64,000 nucleotides of DNA from Candidatus Ozemobacteraceae bacterium (GTDB lineage Bacteria; Muiribacteriota; Ozemobacteria; Ozemobacterales; Ozemobacteraceae). The notes beneath the pieces were generated by a model. The model did not search any database, was not told where the DNA came from, and saw only the letters and a program-made list of their open reading frames with translations. Shown in pieces: positions 15,538 through 25,900 of this stretch (positions within the stretch are counted from its first letter, which is position 1; every line of letters begins with the position of its first letter). The DNA lies in the NCBI GenBank assembly GCA_035373905.1, contig DAOSOK010000004.1, forward strand, positions 62,001 through 126,000, written 5' to 3'. Position numbers and translations under genes: made by a program.

Positions 15538-17037
15538 TTACTTCGTGGTGGCGAGGTTGGCTTTCGCTTCTTCGATGACGTTCAGGTTGTCGATCGCCAT
15601 TTCCTTCGTGCGGAGGGTCTCGGCCTTGCTTTTCCCGAAATTGAAGACCTGCTTGTTTGCTTCGTAGGCCTTGACCTTCTTTTCGTTGGTGCCTTCGTTC
15701 ATCCAGGCGAGGTTGCACTTCGCATATTCGGACTTCACCTTCTCCATCTCGGCGCACTTCTTCTCGATCATCGCCTCGATGGCGGCCTTGTCGGTGCCGG
15801 TTTTCTCGCTCAGGCGAAGTTCCTTCGCCATGTTGGTCCGAAGCTCGTCGGTCGTCGCCGGATACTGATCGATGAGCCGGGTGAACTGCTTCATTTTTTC
15901 GGGGTTTTTCTTGTCTTCCTCGCTCAGTTTCTCTATCGCCTTCTCGATCTGCCGGTCGGCCAGCTTCATCTCGTAGGCTTTCTTCTGGGCATCGGCCATC
16001 TCTTTCTGGGACGCGTCTTTCTCATTGTATATCGATGCGAATGATTTCCTGAAAAACTCCTTCTCGTCCTCCTGGATTTTTGCATCTACCTGCTTCAGAA
16101 TCTTGTCCGCCTTGTCGGAGGGGCGCTCGCCTTTTTCGGGAAGATTGCCGTCGGGACATTTGATGTCCGCAAGCTTGTTTCTCATGTCGGTGGCGAACGC
16201 GACGTCCGGGTCGGTGCCGACGATCCAGTCATACCACTTCTTGCCCGTATCGATGTCCTCGATCTGCTTGTTGAGCTCCTTCAGATCGTCTTTTGCCTGG
16301 GTGATCGTGTCTTCCTGGACCTTGCTCATGTCGTCGAGCTGCTCTTTCGTCAGGTTCTTGAGAGAGTCGGCGGACAGCTCCTTGTCGAACCAGGTGCTCT
16401 TGTCTGCTTCGTCGATCTTCTCCTTGATCGCCGATGCCGTCTGGAGATTGCTCGCATAGCTTTTGTTCGCCAGCTGGTAATAATCGTCGCGCATGATCAC
16501 TGACGTGCGCTCGGTATGCCGGATTTCCTTCTTCGAGCCGGGAACCCGCATCTTGAGGGTGACGGCGACGTCCACCCGCGCCGACTGCTGGGGATTGGCT
16601 TCGGCCTCTTCGGGGGAAAGAGTTTTCTTCGCGACGGTCACGACGTCGACGTGACCCGAGAGCGTGCGCGGCCCCTTCCCGCTCAACTCGCGCCTCAGAA
16701 GCGGCTTGAGGAATGTGTATTTCACGGCGAGGGTTTTGTCCGTCGAAAGCTTTTCCTCACCCTTCGATTTCTCGTCGACGGCGAACCGTTCAAACTCCAT
16801 CGAGAGGGGATCGGCCGTCGTTTTGAAGGTGTTCGCCTTGACGGCCTTCAAGTCGGCCGTCAGCATCTGGACGATCAGGCGGCTGTCGTGCTGGAGGATC
16901 TGACGCGTGCTCGTGATGGCCATGCTTCGCTGCGCCTGGCTCCAGAGATTCATCGTGACGCCGAGGACGAGCGCGAAGAGGGCGATGCTCACCATGACTT
17001 CCGTCATGGTGAATCCCCGTCTGCGTCCAGTTTTCAT
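15538..17037 (-). CDS. Prepilin-type protein with ~300-residue helical tail
   Basis: A 499-residue protein. A basic leader (MKTGRRRG) is followed by FTMTEVMVSIALFALVLGV, a canonical prepilin helix with Glu5. Residues about 40-185 resemble a normal minor pseudopilin domain. The remaining ~300 residues are almost entirely charged and helical, rich in Lys/Glu/Asp/Ala, with heptad-like stretches, and look like a coiled coil or helical bundle. Such a tail is not part of known pseudopilins. ATG 17037 is chosen (GAGG 7 nt upstream); 17043 is an alternative. It is the last of four genes in a minus-strand operon and starts 42 nt after the preceding stop. Confidence 0.75.
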   Translation of the reverse strand: MKTGRRRGFTMTEVMVSIALFALVLGVTMNLWSQAQRSMAITSTRQILQHDSRLIVQMLTADLKAVKANTFKTTADPLSMEFERFAVDEKSKGEEKLSTDKTLAVKYTFLKPLLRRELSGKGPRTLSGHVDVVTVAKKTLSPEEAEANPQQSARVDVAVTLKMRVPGSKKEIRHTERTSVIMRDDYYQLANKSYASNLQTASAIKEKIDEADKSTWFDKELSADSLKNLTKEQLDDMSKVQEDTITQAKDDLKELNKQIEDIDTGKKWYDWIVGTDPDVAFATDMRNKLADIKCPDGNLPEKGERPSDKADKILKQVDAKIQEDEKEFFRKSFASIYNEKDASQKEMADAQKKAYEMKLADRQIEKAIEKLSEEDKKNPEKMKQFTRLIDQYPATTDELRTNMAKELRLSEKTGTDKAAIEAMIEKKCAEMEKVKSEYAKCNLAWMNEGTNEKKVKAYEANKQVFNFGKSKAETLRTKEMAIDNLNVIEEAKANLATTK

Positions 17038-17078
17038 CGCCATACCTCGATTCTTCGGCCGGAACGGTCGATCCGGTT

Positions 17079-17576
17079 TCACAGGAACTTCGTTTCGGGA
17101 TTGAACACCAGGGCCGTGGCTCTGAGTCTGCGTTCGGGCTGATTGACGGCGGTCTTTCCGCCCTTGTCGCGCCATCGGATCTCGGCCTCGAAGTAAATCT
17201 CGACGAGCTGGTTCGACTCGTTTTTCGTGCCCGTCATCGAGGTCTCCACCCAGAACTCCCGGTCGCCCGTCTTCTTCTGTTCGTCGAGCGCGGCGACCGT
17301 CTCGGGATAATACTTTTCGGGAATCGCGAACTTCTTTTCCTGCAGTACGTCGGGACATTCCTTCACATACGTCGCAAAGGGAACGTGCTTGACCTCTTCG
17401 ATCAGCCGATTGAGGATGGCGGCAGCCTGCGACTGATTGCTGGTTCGCGCCGTGGCGGTGTAGTTGCCGGTTATCAAACGCAGGAGCGGCAGGAGCGCGA
17501 GGGCGATGATGGCGACCGCGACCATGATCTCGATCATGGTGATGCCGCTCCGGCGCCGGTCACGACAAGCCGTCAT
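17079..17576 (-). CDS. Prepilin-type N-methylation protein
   Basis: A 165-residue pseudopilin: leader MTACRDRRRSG, then ITMIEIMVAVAIIALALLPLL with Glu5 (Ile instead of Phe at +1). The C-terminal part (about 120 residues) is mixed alpha/beta and resembles GspI/PilV-type minor subunits by size. ATG 17576 is 1 nt after the stop of the upstream 973-residue gene, which favours this start over the longer in-frame one at 17678. Probably incorporated into the same fibre as the neighbours. Confidence 0.8.
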   Translation of the reverse strand: MTACRDRRRSGITMIEIMVAVAIIALALLPLLRLITGNYTATARTSNQSQAAAILNRLIEEVKHVPFATYVKECPDVLQEKKFAIPEKYYPETVAALDEQKKTGDREFWVETSMTGTKNESNQLVEIYFEAEIRWRDKGGKTAVNQPERRLRATALVFNPETKFL

Positions 17577-17577
17577 G

Positions 17578-20499
17578 TCAGTCCACCTTCCAGGTCGACC
17601 ATTTCGGCGACAGAACGAGGTGATACCGGCGCGGGTCGAACTTGCCGGTTTTCGGATGGAGGCTGCCGAGAGAGGCACGGACGCGCGAGGCGATGTAGTC
17701 GATCATCACGTGGCCTTGCATGCGCATCTTGTCGACGCGGTTCGTCACCCAGTTCCCCTGGATGTTCAGCGACGTGCTCGGGGAGACGTAGAGGCCGACG
17801 TTGGTGTACAGGGAGCCTTCGAACGTCAGATTTCCGGGCTTGGTGGCGATCAGGCCGCCGTTGCGCACGATCAGGCTGAACACCGTTCGCTTGTCGGGGT
17901 TTTCTGCTGCGGCCGCGTCGTCGATGCACGCGACGTTGCAGCCGAGATAGGCGTTGCCGGAGCAGACGATCATGCCCTTCCCGACGACGTTGAAGGTGTC
18001 TCCCTCGGCCGGGGCGAAGGGCTTTTCATCCGAGCCGAGCGAGCCTGCGATGAAGTTGACGCCGTTCAGCATGAACGCCTTGCCCTTGGGGGTGTCGACC
18101 ATGCGGTTGGGCAGGTCCTTCAGGAACGCTTCGTAGGTGGGGTAATAGTAGGTTGCCTTCTTCGCGAACTGCTCGATCGCGTAGAAATTGGCGGGACAGT
18201 TGATCATCTTGGCCGGGTCATACGCCGTCAGAGCCGTGTCGGCGGCGTTCGTCTCGACGTCGAACGGCTTGAGGAACCACAAATTATAGTCATATTTATT
18301 GATGACTTCGTCGCAGAACCATACAGGGATCGGAACCGGCGGGACGAAACACCACGGCGGCGGGAACGGCAGCAGCGGGAGCCGGTCGGCCTGCGACAGG
18401 CCGATGATCGTGACATGCCACTGGCGGTAGCGCTTCGCCACCATGCCTTCGATGTCGCGGGACAGCGTCGGATACTGGCTGTTCGTGCCGAAGAAGTGGG
18501 TCTTGTTCTGGCCCCATCCCAGTGTCGGAAGGGTATAGATGCTGTTGCGCGTGCCCATCCAGGGGAGCTCGAAATCGATGAACGCATCGTCCTCCATCAT
18601 GGGGTCGCCGAACGAGATCGTGGCGTTCGGGAGGGACTTGCCGAGCCCCCGGAGGGCGAGGGATATGCCAAAATGAATGATGGTGCTGCTGACCTTTGAT
18701 ATGTCGGGAATGAAGTTGATCCCGTCCGGCTTGTCTTTGTCGGGAGATTCCGCCGGCGGTTCGGGGGCCCACCATTTGCCTGCGTTCACCCGCTTGATGC
18801 TGGAACGCCATTTTTCGCGGTTCTCCTTGTATACCGGATCCTTGTTGAGGAATTTCGCTTTCCCGGAGATATCCGATGAAAAGGCGAAGCCGCGGTTCAG
18901 CTTCTCGAATTTCAGGCTCTTGATGCTCGGAATACCGTATTTTTCGGCGTCGAGCTTTTTCGATTTCGTGTAGAAGGTCAAATCGACGTTATAGTCCGCC
19001 TTGGACACGACCATGTCCTTGTCCCGGCCGAGCATCATCAGGCCGTCGATGCCGCCGGAGAGATTCAAAAAGGTGTTCCCGACCGCGTTCTGGGCGAACT
19101 GCGGCCCCTTCCAGTCGCCCATCATGGAGCAGTTGACCAGCAGGGGCGTGCCGGGCTCCTCGTCGCTCTTGTAATCGTCGGGCATGTAGTTGATGCGGAT
19201 CTGGCCGCCGACTTCCTTGTTCTTCTCGCGGGTTTCCTTGTCCTGGATCCGGCCGCCGCTGTTGTTGACGTAGAAGCTGCCGCCGTAGTCGTTGAAATTC
19301 ATCTTGTCGTTGCTGAGGTTCGCCGCGAAGAAGCTGTACAAGGGCGCCATCGGCTGGATATCGGATACTTTGAATTCCTTCGTCGCCTCGATGCGGCGTT
19401 CCGAGAAGGTGCCGTCCTTGAAATTGATGCGAGCGACCGACAGCAGCTTGATTTCGCCGTATTTCTCGACGTGATACTCGAACCCGGTCGGGATCTCGCC
19501 TATTCCAGCGGGCCAGAGATCCGCGATCTTGGGAAAGAAGTTCTCGTCATACAGCCACTTGAAGGGGTAGATGTTCGGCTTGCCGAACGCCTGGGCGATC
19601 ATGCGCGCGATCACGTCGAGCGTGAAATAATCATTGACGCCGAGGCCGTCGGGGCGGTTGCAGTTCGACGCGAACTCGCTGCCCTTGGTGAGGGGCTTGA
19701 CCGCGAGGTCGATCACCGGCGTCGGGTCGATCGTCGCGAGCGTGATCTCCTTGTTGATCAGGGGGATCCACACCTTGATGGGAATGGCGAAGTTGAACAG
19801 CTTCAGCCAGTCAGGAAAATACAGCAGGAATGCCATTCTGCCCTTGTTTTCGAGGAAGTCGAGGATGTCCTGACGCGTCGAAAACTCGATATCTATACCA
19901 GGAACTTTATATTCTCCCTCGGCGGGCTTCTTCGGGGCGATGCGGAACGCTTTGTCGATCTCGACGGTGACCGTGACCTCGAAGTCCTTCGCCCTGCCGT
20001 CGCCCATGTAGTCGACGAGCTTGTCCATCGTGTCTTCTCCCTGCGGCTTGAGGCGCAGGTCGGCGGTCTTGAGCTCGATCTTGTTCTTGAACGGCGTGTT
20101 GTCGAACCCCTTCACATCGAGTAGTTCGTCGGTTCCGAGGTCTCCGCCGAAGGTGTAGGGATTGTTCGCGGCGGCCTTGAGCGGGTAGCGCAGCAGGATC
20201 GCGAAGTTCTGGATCTTCGCGTCGGACTTGAACATGTCGGGATTGTTCATCGACTTGCTGAGCATGTGGACGGCGCGGTTGAGCCCGGCCTCCGCGAGAC
20301 AGGCTGCCTGGTCTCCCGTGACGGAGCGGCGCGTCTGCCTGCCCCGTTCGACGGTCGAGTTCGCCAGATGCATCGACACGAGGAAAATCAGCGACAGGAA
20401 GACGATGACGACGGAAAGGATATTCCCTTGCCGAGCGAATGCTTGCCTGTTTCGCATATGCGTTTCTCCCTGTTTCGCCTTGGAGCGTGATGTCGCCAT
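17578..20499 (-). CDS. Giant PilX-like protein with beta-helix-like C-terminus
   Basis: A 973-residue protein. The N-terminus has a basic segment then a hydrophobic helix (about 25-47, ILSVVIVFLSLIFLVSM), followed by ACLAEAGLNRAVHML, the PilX/GspK-type Ala/Glu helix. The large remainder is novel to me. The final ~150 residues (GGLIATKPGNLTFEGSLYTNVGLYVSPSTSLNIQ and similar, short hydrophobic strands separated by turns) look like a beta-helix or bactofilin-like solenoid. It starts at a TGATG overlap with the preceding gene; an in-frame ATG at 20457 with a GGAG site is an alternative. A similar architecture occurs at 28886-30994. Probably a large fibre-tip or surface subunit, inferred. Confidence 0.65.
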   Translation of the reverse strand: MATSRSKAKQGETHMRNRQAFARQGNILSVVIVFLSLIFLVSMHLANSTVERGRQTRRSVTGDQAACLAEAGLNRAVHMLSKSMNNPDMFKSDAKIQNFAILLRYPLKAAANNPYTFGGDLGTDELLDVKGFDNTPFKNKIELKTADLRLKPQGEDTMDKLVDYMGDGRAKDFEVTVTVEIDKAFRIAPKKPAEGEYKVPGIDIEFSTRQDILDFLENKGRMAFLLYFPDWLKLFNFAIPIKVWIPLINKEITLATIDPTPVIDLAVKPLTKGSEFASNCNRPDGLGVNDYFTLDVIARMIAQAFGKPNIYPFKWLYDENFFPKIADLWPAGIGEIPTGFEYHVEKYGEIKLLSVARINFKDGTFSERRIEATKEFKVSDIQPMAPLYSFFAANLSNDKMNFNDYGGSFYVNNSGGRIQDKETREKNKEVGGQIRINYMPDDYKSDEEPGTPLLVNCSMMGDWKGPQFAQNAVGNTFLNLSGGIDGLMMLGRDKDMVVSKADYNVDLTFYTKSKKLDAEKYGIPSIKSLKFEKLNRGFAFSSDISGKAKFLNKDPVYKENREKWRSSIKRVNAGKWWAPEPPAESPDKDKPDGINFIPDISKVSSTIIHFGISLALRGLGKSLPNATISFGDPMMEDDAFIDFELPWMGTRNSIYTLPTLGWGQNKTHFFGTNSQYPTLSRDIEGMVAKRYRQWHVTIIGLSQADRLPLLPFPPPWCFVPPVPIPVWFCDEVINKYDYNLWFLKPFDVETNAADTALTAYDPAKMINCPANFYAIEQFAKKATYYYPTYEAFLKDLPNRMVDTPKGKAFMLNGVNFIAGSLGSDEKPFAPAEGDTFNVVGKGMIVCSGNAYLGCNVACIDDAAAAENPDKRTVFSLIVRNGGLIATKPGNLTFEGSLYTNVGLYVSPSTSLNIQGNWVTNRVDKMRMQGHVMIDYIASRVRASLGSLHPKTGKFDPRRYHLVLSPKWSTWKVD

Positions 20500-21314
20500 C
20501 AGCCGCCCGGATTTTTCGGATAGATGGATTCGCTGTCCGGAAGGTCGGTCGGGTGGAGCTTGCGGGCCTCTTCGATCGCCTTCATGAATGTCGTCACGTC
20601 GACGTTTGTTCCCATTGCGAGATTGCCTTTGACCAGTTCCTCGCGCAGGCGGCCCGGGTCGACCTTCGCGAGCTGGGCGAACATCTCCGACGCCCTGGCG
20701 ATATTGTCGGCCACCGGCCCGTAGACGTGCTTGAGCTTCTGCGCCGCGAGGGCGTAGTTTTTGAACGCCTTCACGAACTCGTCGATATTGCCGGCGCGCT
20801 TGTAAACCTCCATCAGACCGCCGTAGGCCTCGACTTCGAGAAACGCATTGTCACGCGCCTGGGAAACGGCATTCTTGTAGAATACCTCGGCCGCCTTGAG
20901 ATCGCCTCGGTCGAGGCAGGCGTTGCCTTCGATCATGTCGGGGTTGTCGGCGACCTCCGACATGCTGACGCCTTCAGGGGACATGCCCTGCGGATACGCT
21001 TGACTGCGCGGGGCGGACTGGATTTTTTCCCAGGCCTTGTCGAGTTCTTTTTCGACATGGCTCTGCCCGCTTTCGATCTGGGCCATGACCCCTCCGCCAC
21101 CGGCCGACGAGCCGCCGCCCGAGCCCGAAGGCCGGGTTTGCAGGATGTCGAAGGCCGATGCGCGACTCTCGAGCGTGTGCGACGAGAACGACTGCTCTTC
21201 CGTCGATTTCTCGATGGTGACGAGGATATACACCACCGGAATGAGCAGAAGGAGACAACCGGCGAGAAACCAGCGGATGTCGCTCAAATCGATTCTGTCG
21301 TAATACCTGCTCAT
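20499..21314 (-). CDS. Membrane-anchored TPR protein
   Basis: A 271-residue protein with one transmembrane helix (about 15-34, WFLAGCLLLLIPVVYILVTI), a Gly/Ser-rich linker (about 65-78) and a TPR-like helical domain (about 125-215: GNACLDRGDLKAAEVFYKNAV and following). Topology would place the TPR outside the cytoplasm. It is the first gene of the minus-strand pseudopilin operon and may act as its assembly or alignment factor. The next gene's ATG overlaps its stop (TGATG). Confidence 0.65.
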   Translation of the reverse strand: MSRYYDRIDLSDIRWFLAGCLLLLIPVVYILVTIEKSTEEQSFSSHTLESRASAFDILQTRPSGSGGGSSAGGGGVMAQIESGQSHVEKELDKAWEKIQSAPRSQAYPQGMSPEGVSMSEVADNPDMIEGNACLDRGDLKAAEVFYKNAVSQARDNAFLEVEAYGGLMEVYKRAGNIDEFVKAFKNYALAAQKLKHVYGPVADNIARASEMFAQLAKVDPGRLREELVKGNLAMGTNVDVTTFMKAIEEARKLHPTDLPDSESIYPKNPGG

Positions 21315-21334
21315 CGTTTGATCCCTTTTTCACT

Positions 21335-21340
21335 ATTATA
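21335..21340 (-). promoter_or_regulatory. Candidate -10 box of the minus-strand pseudopilin operon
   Basis: ATTATA on + reads TATAAT on the minus strand, a perfect -10 hexamer, about 21 nt before the TPR gene start codon. No recognisable -35 lies 16-18 nt further upstream. Confidence 0.4.
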
Positions 21341-21409
21341 CTCGGTGTACCTGAGGAGTGGGCAGATTCAGATTTCAAGCCGGTTGCGCCGATAGAGAAG
21401 AGAAGACAT

Positions 21410-22591
21410 GTGAAGTCGCATCGGAGAGTAAACGGAACACCCCACGCCCGGTGGGCGGCAATCGCGCTGCTCATCGGTATTTTGGCATGCGGTACATCCC
21501 TCTTCGGGCTTCCTGTGCCGATGCAACTGGCGCCCCCCTGCTCGCTCGAACGAACCGAGCGGAACGTCACCACCCCGTTCGGACCCTGGCGCGAACGGTC
21601 GGAACAACGAATTACCTACGGCCATTTCACGCCGTATCTCTCGAGCGAATTCCAGTTCCGGCACGCGATCTTCAAGCATGAGTGGGGCACCAGGACAGGC
21701 CGCGACTTCCTCACGCAGGCGTCGTTTTCCGGCAGAAACATGAACTCCCCCATGAGCTTCAAGGTGGGGCGCATCTGGAGCGGTAACGCCCTGTTCCGGC
21801 CGGTCGACGGCGGCTCCTGGACGTATCCGTGGGGCAGGCGGCTGAGTACGACCCTCGAAGCCGGCCGGCTCGCGACGCACGATCTCAAGGACGACACGAA
21901 CAAGCCGGGATATTTCGAAGGCCGCCTCAACTACCGGTTCAACGAGCAGACGACGTTCGCGATCCTCTCGGAACAGGAATGGCACGACCGGTATAGCGCC
22001 GCGCAGCTGGGATACGTGATCGACGCGCTCCGGCTGATCGGGGAATACCGCTCGAGCGGAGCGACCGACACGTGGCGCATGGGCATGCAGTATTACGACG
22101 GGAAGTGCGTCGATCTGACCGCCGATTACCGGCTCAACTACAACGATGCCACCAACTCGGGGGTCGGCCGTGCGACCGCCGGGTTCGAATCGGGCCAGAT
22201 GTATTTCGAAAGCTCGGTTGGAGGTCGATTCTTCTTCGAGAAGGAGAAAATTCCGGACAGCACGTTTTACGAGGGGAACGTCACCTGGGGAAACACGCGA
22301 CTCGGCGAAAGCACCGCGGGGCTTGGTTACACGGTCGAGTCGGGGGTGGCTTCGGTGAGCCGCACGATTTCCGGCACGGTCGAGCGCGTCGTCACGAAAC
22401 GCACCCGGATCGGCCTGACGCTCGCCGAAACCCGTTTCGATCAGGGCAAAACGAACGTGCAGAACATGGAAAGCCGGCTCCATCGGCGCGTCGACTGGGG
22501 ATTTTACGAACTCAGGTTCGCGCTGATTTCCGGCGGCGCTGACTCGGATCTCGAAAAGGACATCGCTCTCAGAGCCGGCTACGAATTCTGA
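21410..22591 (+). CDS. Outer-membrane beta-barrel protein
   Basis: A 393-residue protein with a signal peptide (hydrophobic core about 14-33) and then alternating amphipathic strands rich in Tyr, Arg, Gly and Glu with short turns, ending in GYEF. A C-terminal Phe is the usual BAM recognition signal. About 16-18 strands can be drawn by eye, so a porin-like barrel is likely. The GTG start at 21410 has an AGAGAAGAGAAG ribosome region upstream. It is divergent from the pseudopilin operon and may function with it or alone. No family name is assigned. Confidence 0.65.
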   Translation: MKSHRRVNGTPHARWAAIALLIGILACGTSLFGLPVPMQLAPPCSLERTERNVTTPFGPWRERSEQRITYGHFTPYLSSEFQFRHAIFKHEWGTRTGRDFLTQASFSGRNMNSPMSFKVGRIWSGNALFRPVDGGSWTYPWGRRLSTTLEAGRLATHDLKDDTNKPGYFEGRLNYRFNEQTTFAILSEQEWHDRYSAAQLGYVIDALRLIGEYRSSGATDTWRMGMQYYDGKCVDLTADYRLNYNDATNSGVGRATAGFESGQMYFESSVGGRFFFEKEKIPDSTFYEGNVTWGNTRLGESTAGLGYTVESGVASVSRTISGTVERVVTKRTRIGLTLAETRFDQGKTNVQNMESRLHRRVDWGFYELRFALISGGADSDLEKDIALRAGYEF

Positions 22592-22905
22592 TTCGCACGA
22601 TGTGCCCTGATCTGACAAGTTCCTGTGCGCATTTCCAGCTTCCCGTCCCTGACGTATCTGCATCCTGACACGATGAAAGGTACCCGTTCGCCCTGAGATT
22701 GGCGAGAGGCAAGTGTTTCGACAGACTCCGAACGGGCGGCAACGCGGAGCTGGCTTTTGCAATGCAGAAATCAAATGAATATCGAACCTCCGCAGTTTCG
22801 TTCTGGCCTCGGAATGCTCGTTGATTCCTGTTGCCGGGGCATCTTCGTTCGCGTAGACTTGGATGCATACCGTTTTGACCAGCGATTCCCGCCAGGAGGT
22901 CCCCC
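22592..22905. repeat. Gap with REP-like element R2
   Basis: This 314-nt gap holds no gene. The core of R2 is at 22683-22736 (CCCGTTCGCCCTGAG... ...TTTCGACAGACTCCGAACGGG, more degenerate than R1). The right flank (GCTGGCTTTTGCAATGCAGAAATCAA, about 22749-22774) matches R1's right flank (GCTGGTTTTTGATATGCAGGACTCAA), showing that the repeat unit is larger than the hairpin. The last 15 nt contain the ribosome site for the next gene. Confidence 0.6.
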
Positions 22906-22908
22906 TTG
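22894..22908 (+). promoter_or_regulatory. Ribosome site fixing a TTG start
   Basis: AGGAGGT (22894-22900) is a near-perfect Shine-Dalgarno 5 nt before TTG at 22906. It fixes the start of the fusion gene at a rare TTG codon rather than at a later ATG. Confidence 0.8.
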
Positions 22909-25900
22909 CTTTTCGAGAAGATCCTGAGGATTGAACAACTGCCGTTCGATGCCGGCCGCATTGCCGTTTCCTGCGATGTCGGCGAGGGCCGTTGGGTCGA
23001 CATGACCTACGGGGAGCTCGTCGAGATCGTGGGCGAGGTGGGCCGCATTCTCGGCGAGAGCGGCGTCAGAAAGGGCGAGCGCATTCTCCTCGTCGGCGAG
23101 AATCACTACAAGTGGCTGCCGGTGTTCCTCGGCATCACGGGATACGGCGCCGTCGCCGTGCCGGTCGACGGGATGCTCGCGGACAAGCGCCTGCTCGGCA
23201 TCATCGAGAACTGCAACCCCCGGGTCATCATCACGTCGAAAAAGTTCCAGGACAAGACGGCCGCCCTGGTCGATCAGCTCGGTGCAACATGTGGTGTCGT
23301 CAATTTCCACTTCGACCTGGTGCGGGTTCATGGCGAAAAGGAAACGGCACGCCTCGCTCCGGCGACGATCGAGCCTGAAGACACCGCCGCGATCATCTAC
23401 ACGTCGGGAACAACCGGCCGTCCGAAGGGAACGATCCTGAGCCATCGTGCTCTCGTCGCGGCCGCAGCGATGGGTCTGTCTCTCGGAAATTATCGGCAGA
23501 CCGACGTGATGCTGGCTCTTCTTCCGTTCACGCACGTGTACGGCCTCGTGAACACCGGCCTCTGCCCGCTGATGGTCGGGTCGAAGATCGTCATGACGGC
23601 TTCCTACAATCCGATCGAGATCCTGCAGGCGATCGTGCGGTTCCGCGTCAGTTTCCTGCTCGTCGTTCCGCGTCTCGCTGAAATCTTCGTGATGGCGCTC
23701 CGGCAGATGGCCCAGCCCATGCCGATCCCGAGCATGACGATGATCATCGGCGGCGCCTCGGTCGCGCCGAAGGTCATCGAAGCGCTCCGGGCGTGCGGCG
23801 TCAGGGCGTTCCAGGGCTACGGCATGACCGAGACGTCGGGCGGCATCGTCGCGTCGATGGATGGTCCGGTCAGTTCCGTCGGAAGGGCGCCCGAGGGCGT
23901 CGAGTTCAAGCTCGAGAATGCGAAGAACGGCGTCGGCGAGCTGCTGGTTTCCTCGCCGACCCTGTGCAGCGGCATCTTCGGCAGCGCCGAGGACACGAAC
24001 GCGCTGTTTTCGGGAGCGTTTCTGCGGACCGGCGACCTGTGTGAGATAGATAGCGATGGCTATATATACGTGCGCGGCAGGGAAAAGGACGTCATCATCC
24101 CGCCCGGCGGCGTGAACGTCTACCCCGACGAACTCGAAATGCGGCTCGGGGCGCTGCCCTTCGCCGAGGAATACGCCGCGCTGGGCTTTTCCGAAAACGG
24201 AAGCGAGTATCCGGCGCTGGTCGTCAAGCCGTCGAAGGCGATCCTGCAGACGAAACCGCCGGCTGAAGCCGCCGCCTTCATCGAAGAGGAGATCCGACGC
24301 ATCACCGCCGACTGGCCGGAATGGGAGCGGTTCCGCAGGATTCACGTCGTTTCCGCGCCGCTGCCCCGCTCCGCGAGCCAGAAGGTGCAGCGGAACCGGC
24401 TTCTCGAAACCCTGGGGGGCGGCGCGGCTCCTGCCGCAGCGGAGCAGCCTCGGAAGAAGGCGCCCGTTTCGTGCGGCGTCGAAGCTGACCGGCAGTTCGA
24501 GATTTTCCGGAAAATCACGGGTCGGTTTCTCAACGTCGCACCCGAGGCCATCACACGCGGGAAGCGGTTTGCGGAGTTCCTGCAGCTCGATTCGCTCGGC
24601 ATGGTGGCGCTCGTTTCGCAACTCTGCGAAGAGTTCCGGATCCCGATGCGCGAGCTCCAGATCGAGACGGTGCAGGATTTCGGCGGACTGTTCGACCTGC
24701 TGATCGCCGGCGGCGGCGTCGCGGCCGGAGAAGCGGTGTTCGACGAGGCCGAGCTCGAAGGACGTCTGCCGCCGCTTCTCGATTACAGCCCCGACGCCGT
24801 GAAGGCGCGCCAGCGGTTCCTGCAGAAGCGCACGGGGGCGAACGTGAAGTGCATTCCGCGCCCCGAGGACGCGCGCTTCCTGAGCGGTAACGTCGAGGGC
24901 TTCATCGGCTTCGGCGAGATTCCGCTGGGGCTGATCGGCCCCCTCAAAGTGGCGGGCGATCACGCCCGCGGCGATTTCTACATCCCGCTGGCGACGACCG
25001 AGGGCGCGCTCGTCTCGTCCGTCGCGCGCGGGGCGCAGGTCATCACCCTCTCGGGCGGCGCGCGCGTCAAGGTCATCGCCGACAGCCTCGTCCGGGCGCC
25101 GATCTTCGTCTTCGAGACGCTGTTCGACATGATGTCCTTCAACCAGTGGATCGAGAACCATTACGACGATCTGAAGGCCGCGGCCGAGTCGACCACGCGG
25201 CACGGCCGGCTGGAAGCGATCGAGCCGTTCCCGATGGGGTCGACCCTCTGCCTTCGGTTCGTGTATTCGACGGGCGACGCGTCGGGCCAGAACATGACCA
25301 CGATCGCGACCCACGCGGCCATCAAATGGATCGCCGCCCATTACCGGGGGCCGATGACCGACTGGTTCCTCGAGTCGAATCTGTCGGGCGACAAGAAGAT
25401 CAACGGCGTCAACTTCACGCGCAATCGCGGGAAGCGCGTGATCGCCGAGGCCGAGATTCCCCTGGCGATCGTCGAGAAGCATCTCCATACCTCGGCCGAT
25501 CGCATGGTGCGGCTGGGCCAGCTCTCGATGATGACCTCGCTGCACGCCCACGCGTTCGGCTCCCAGGCGCACTACGCGAACATCCTGGCCGCTATGTTCA
25601 TCGCGGCCGGCCAGGACCCCGCCTGCGTGGCCGAGTCGGCGACAGGCGTCACGAGCCTCGAACTGCGCCGCGACCGGCTTGCCGTCTCGGTCACGCTGCC
25701 GGGCCTGATGGTCGGCACCGTCGGCGGCGGCACGCGGCTTCCGACCCAGCAGGCCTGCCTGCAGATCCTCGAATGCGACGGCCCGCGCCGCGCGCGCAAG
25801 CTCGCCGAGATCGTGGCGGCCGCGGTGCTGGCCGGCGAGATCTCGCTGATCGCGGCGATGGCCGCCGACGAGTTCGCCGGCGCCCATGCCCGGTACGGGC

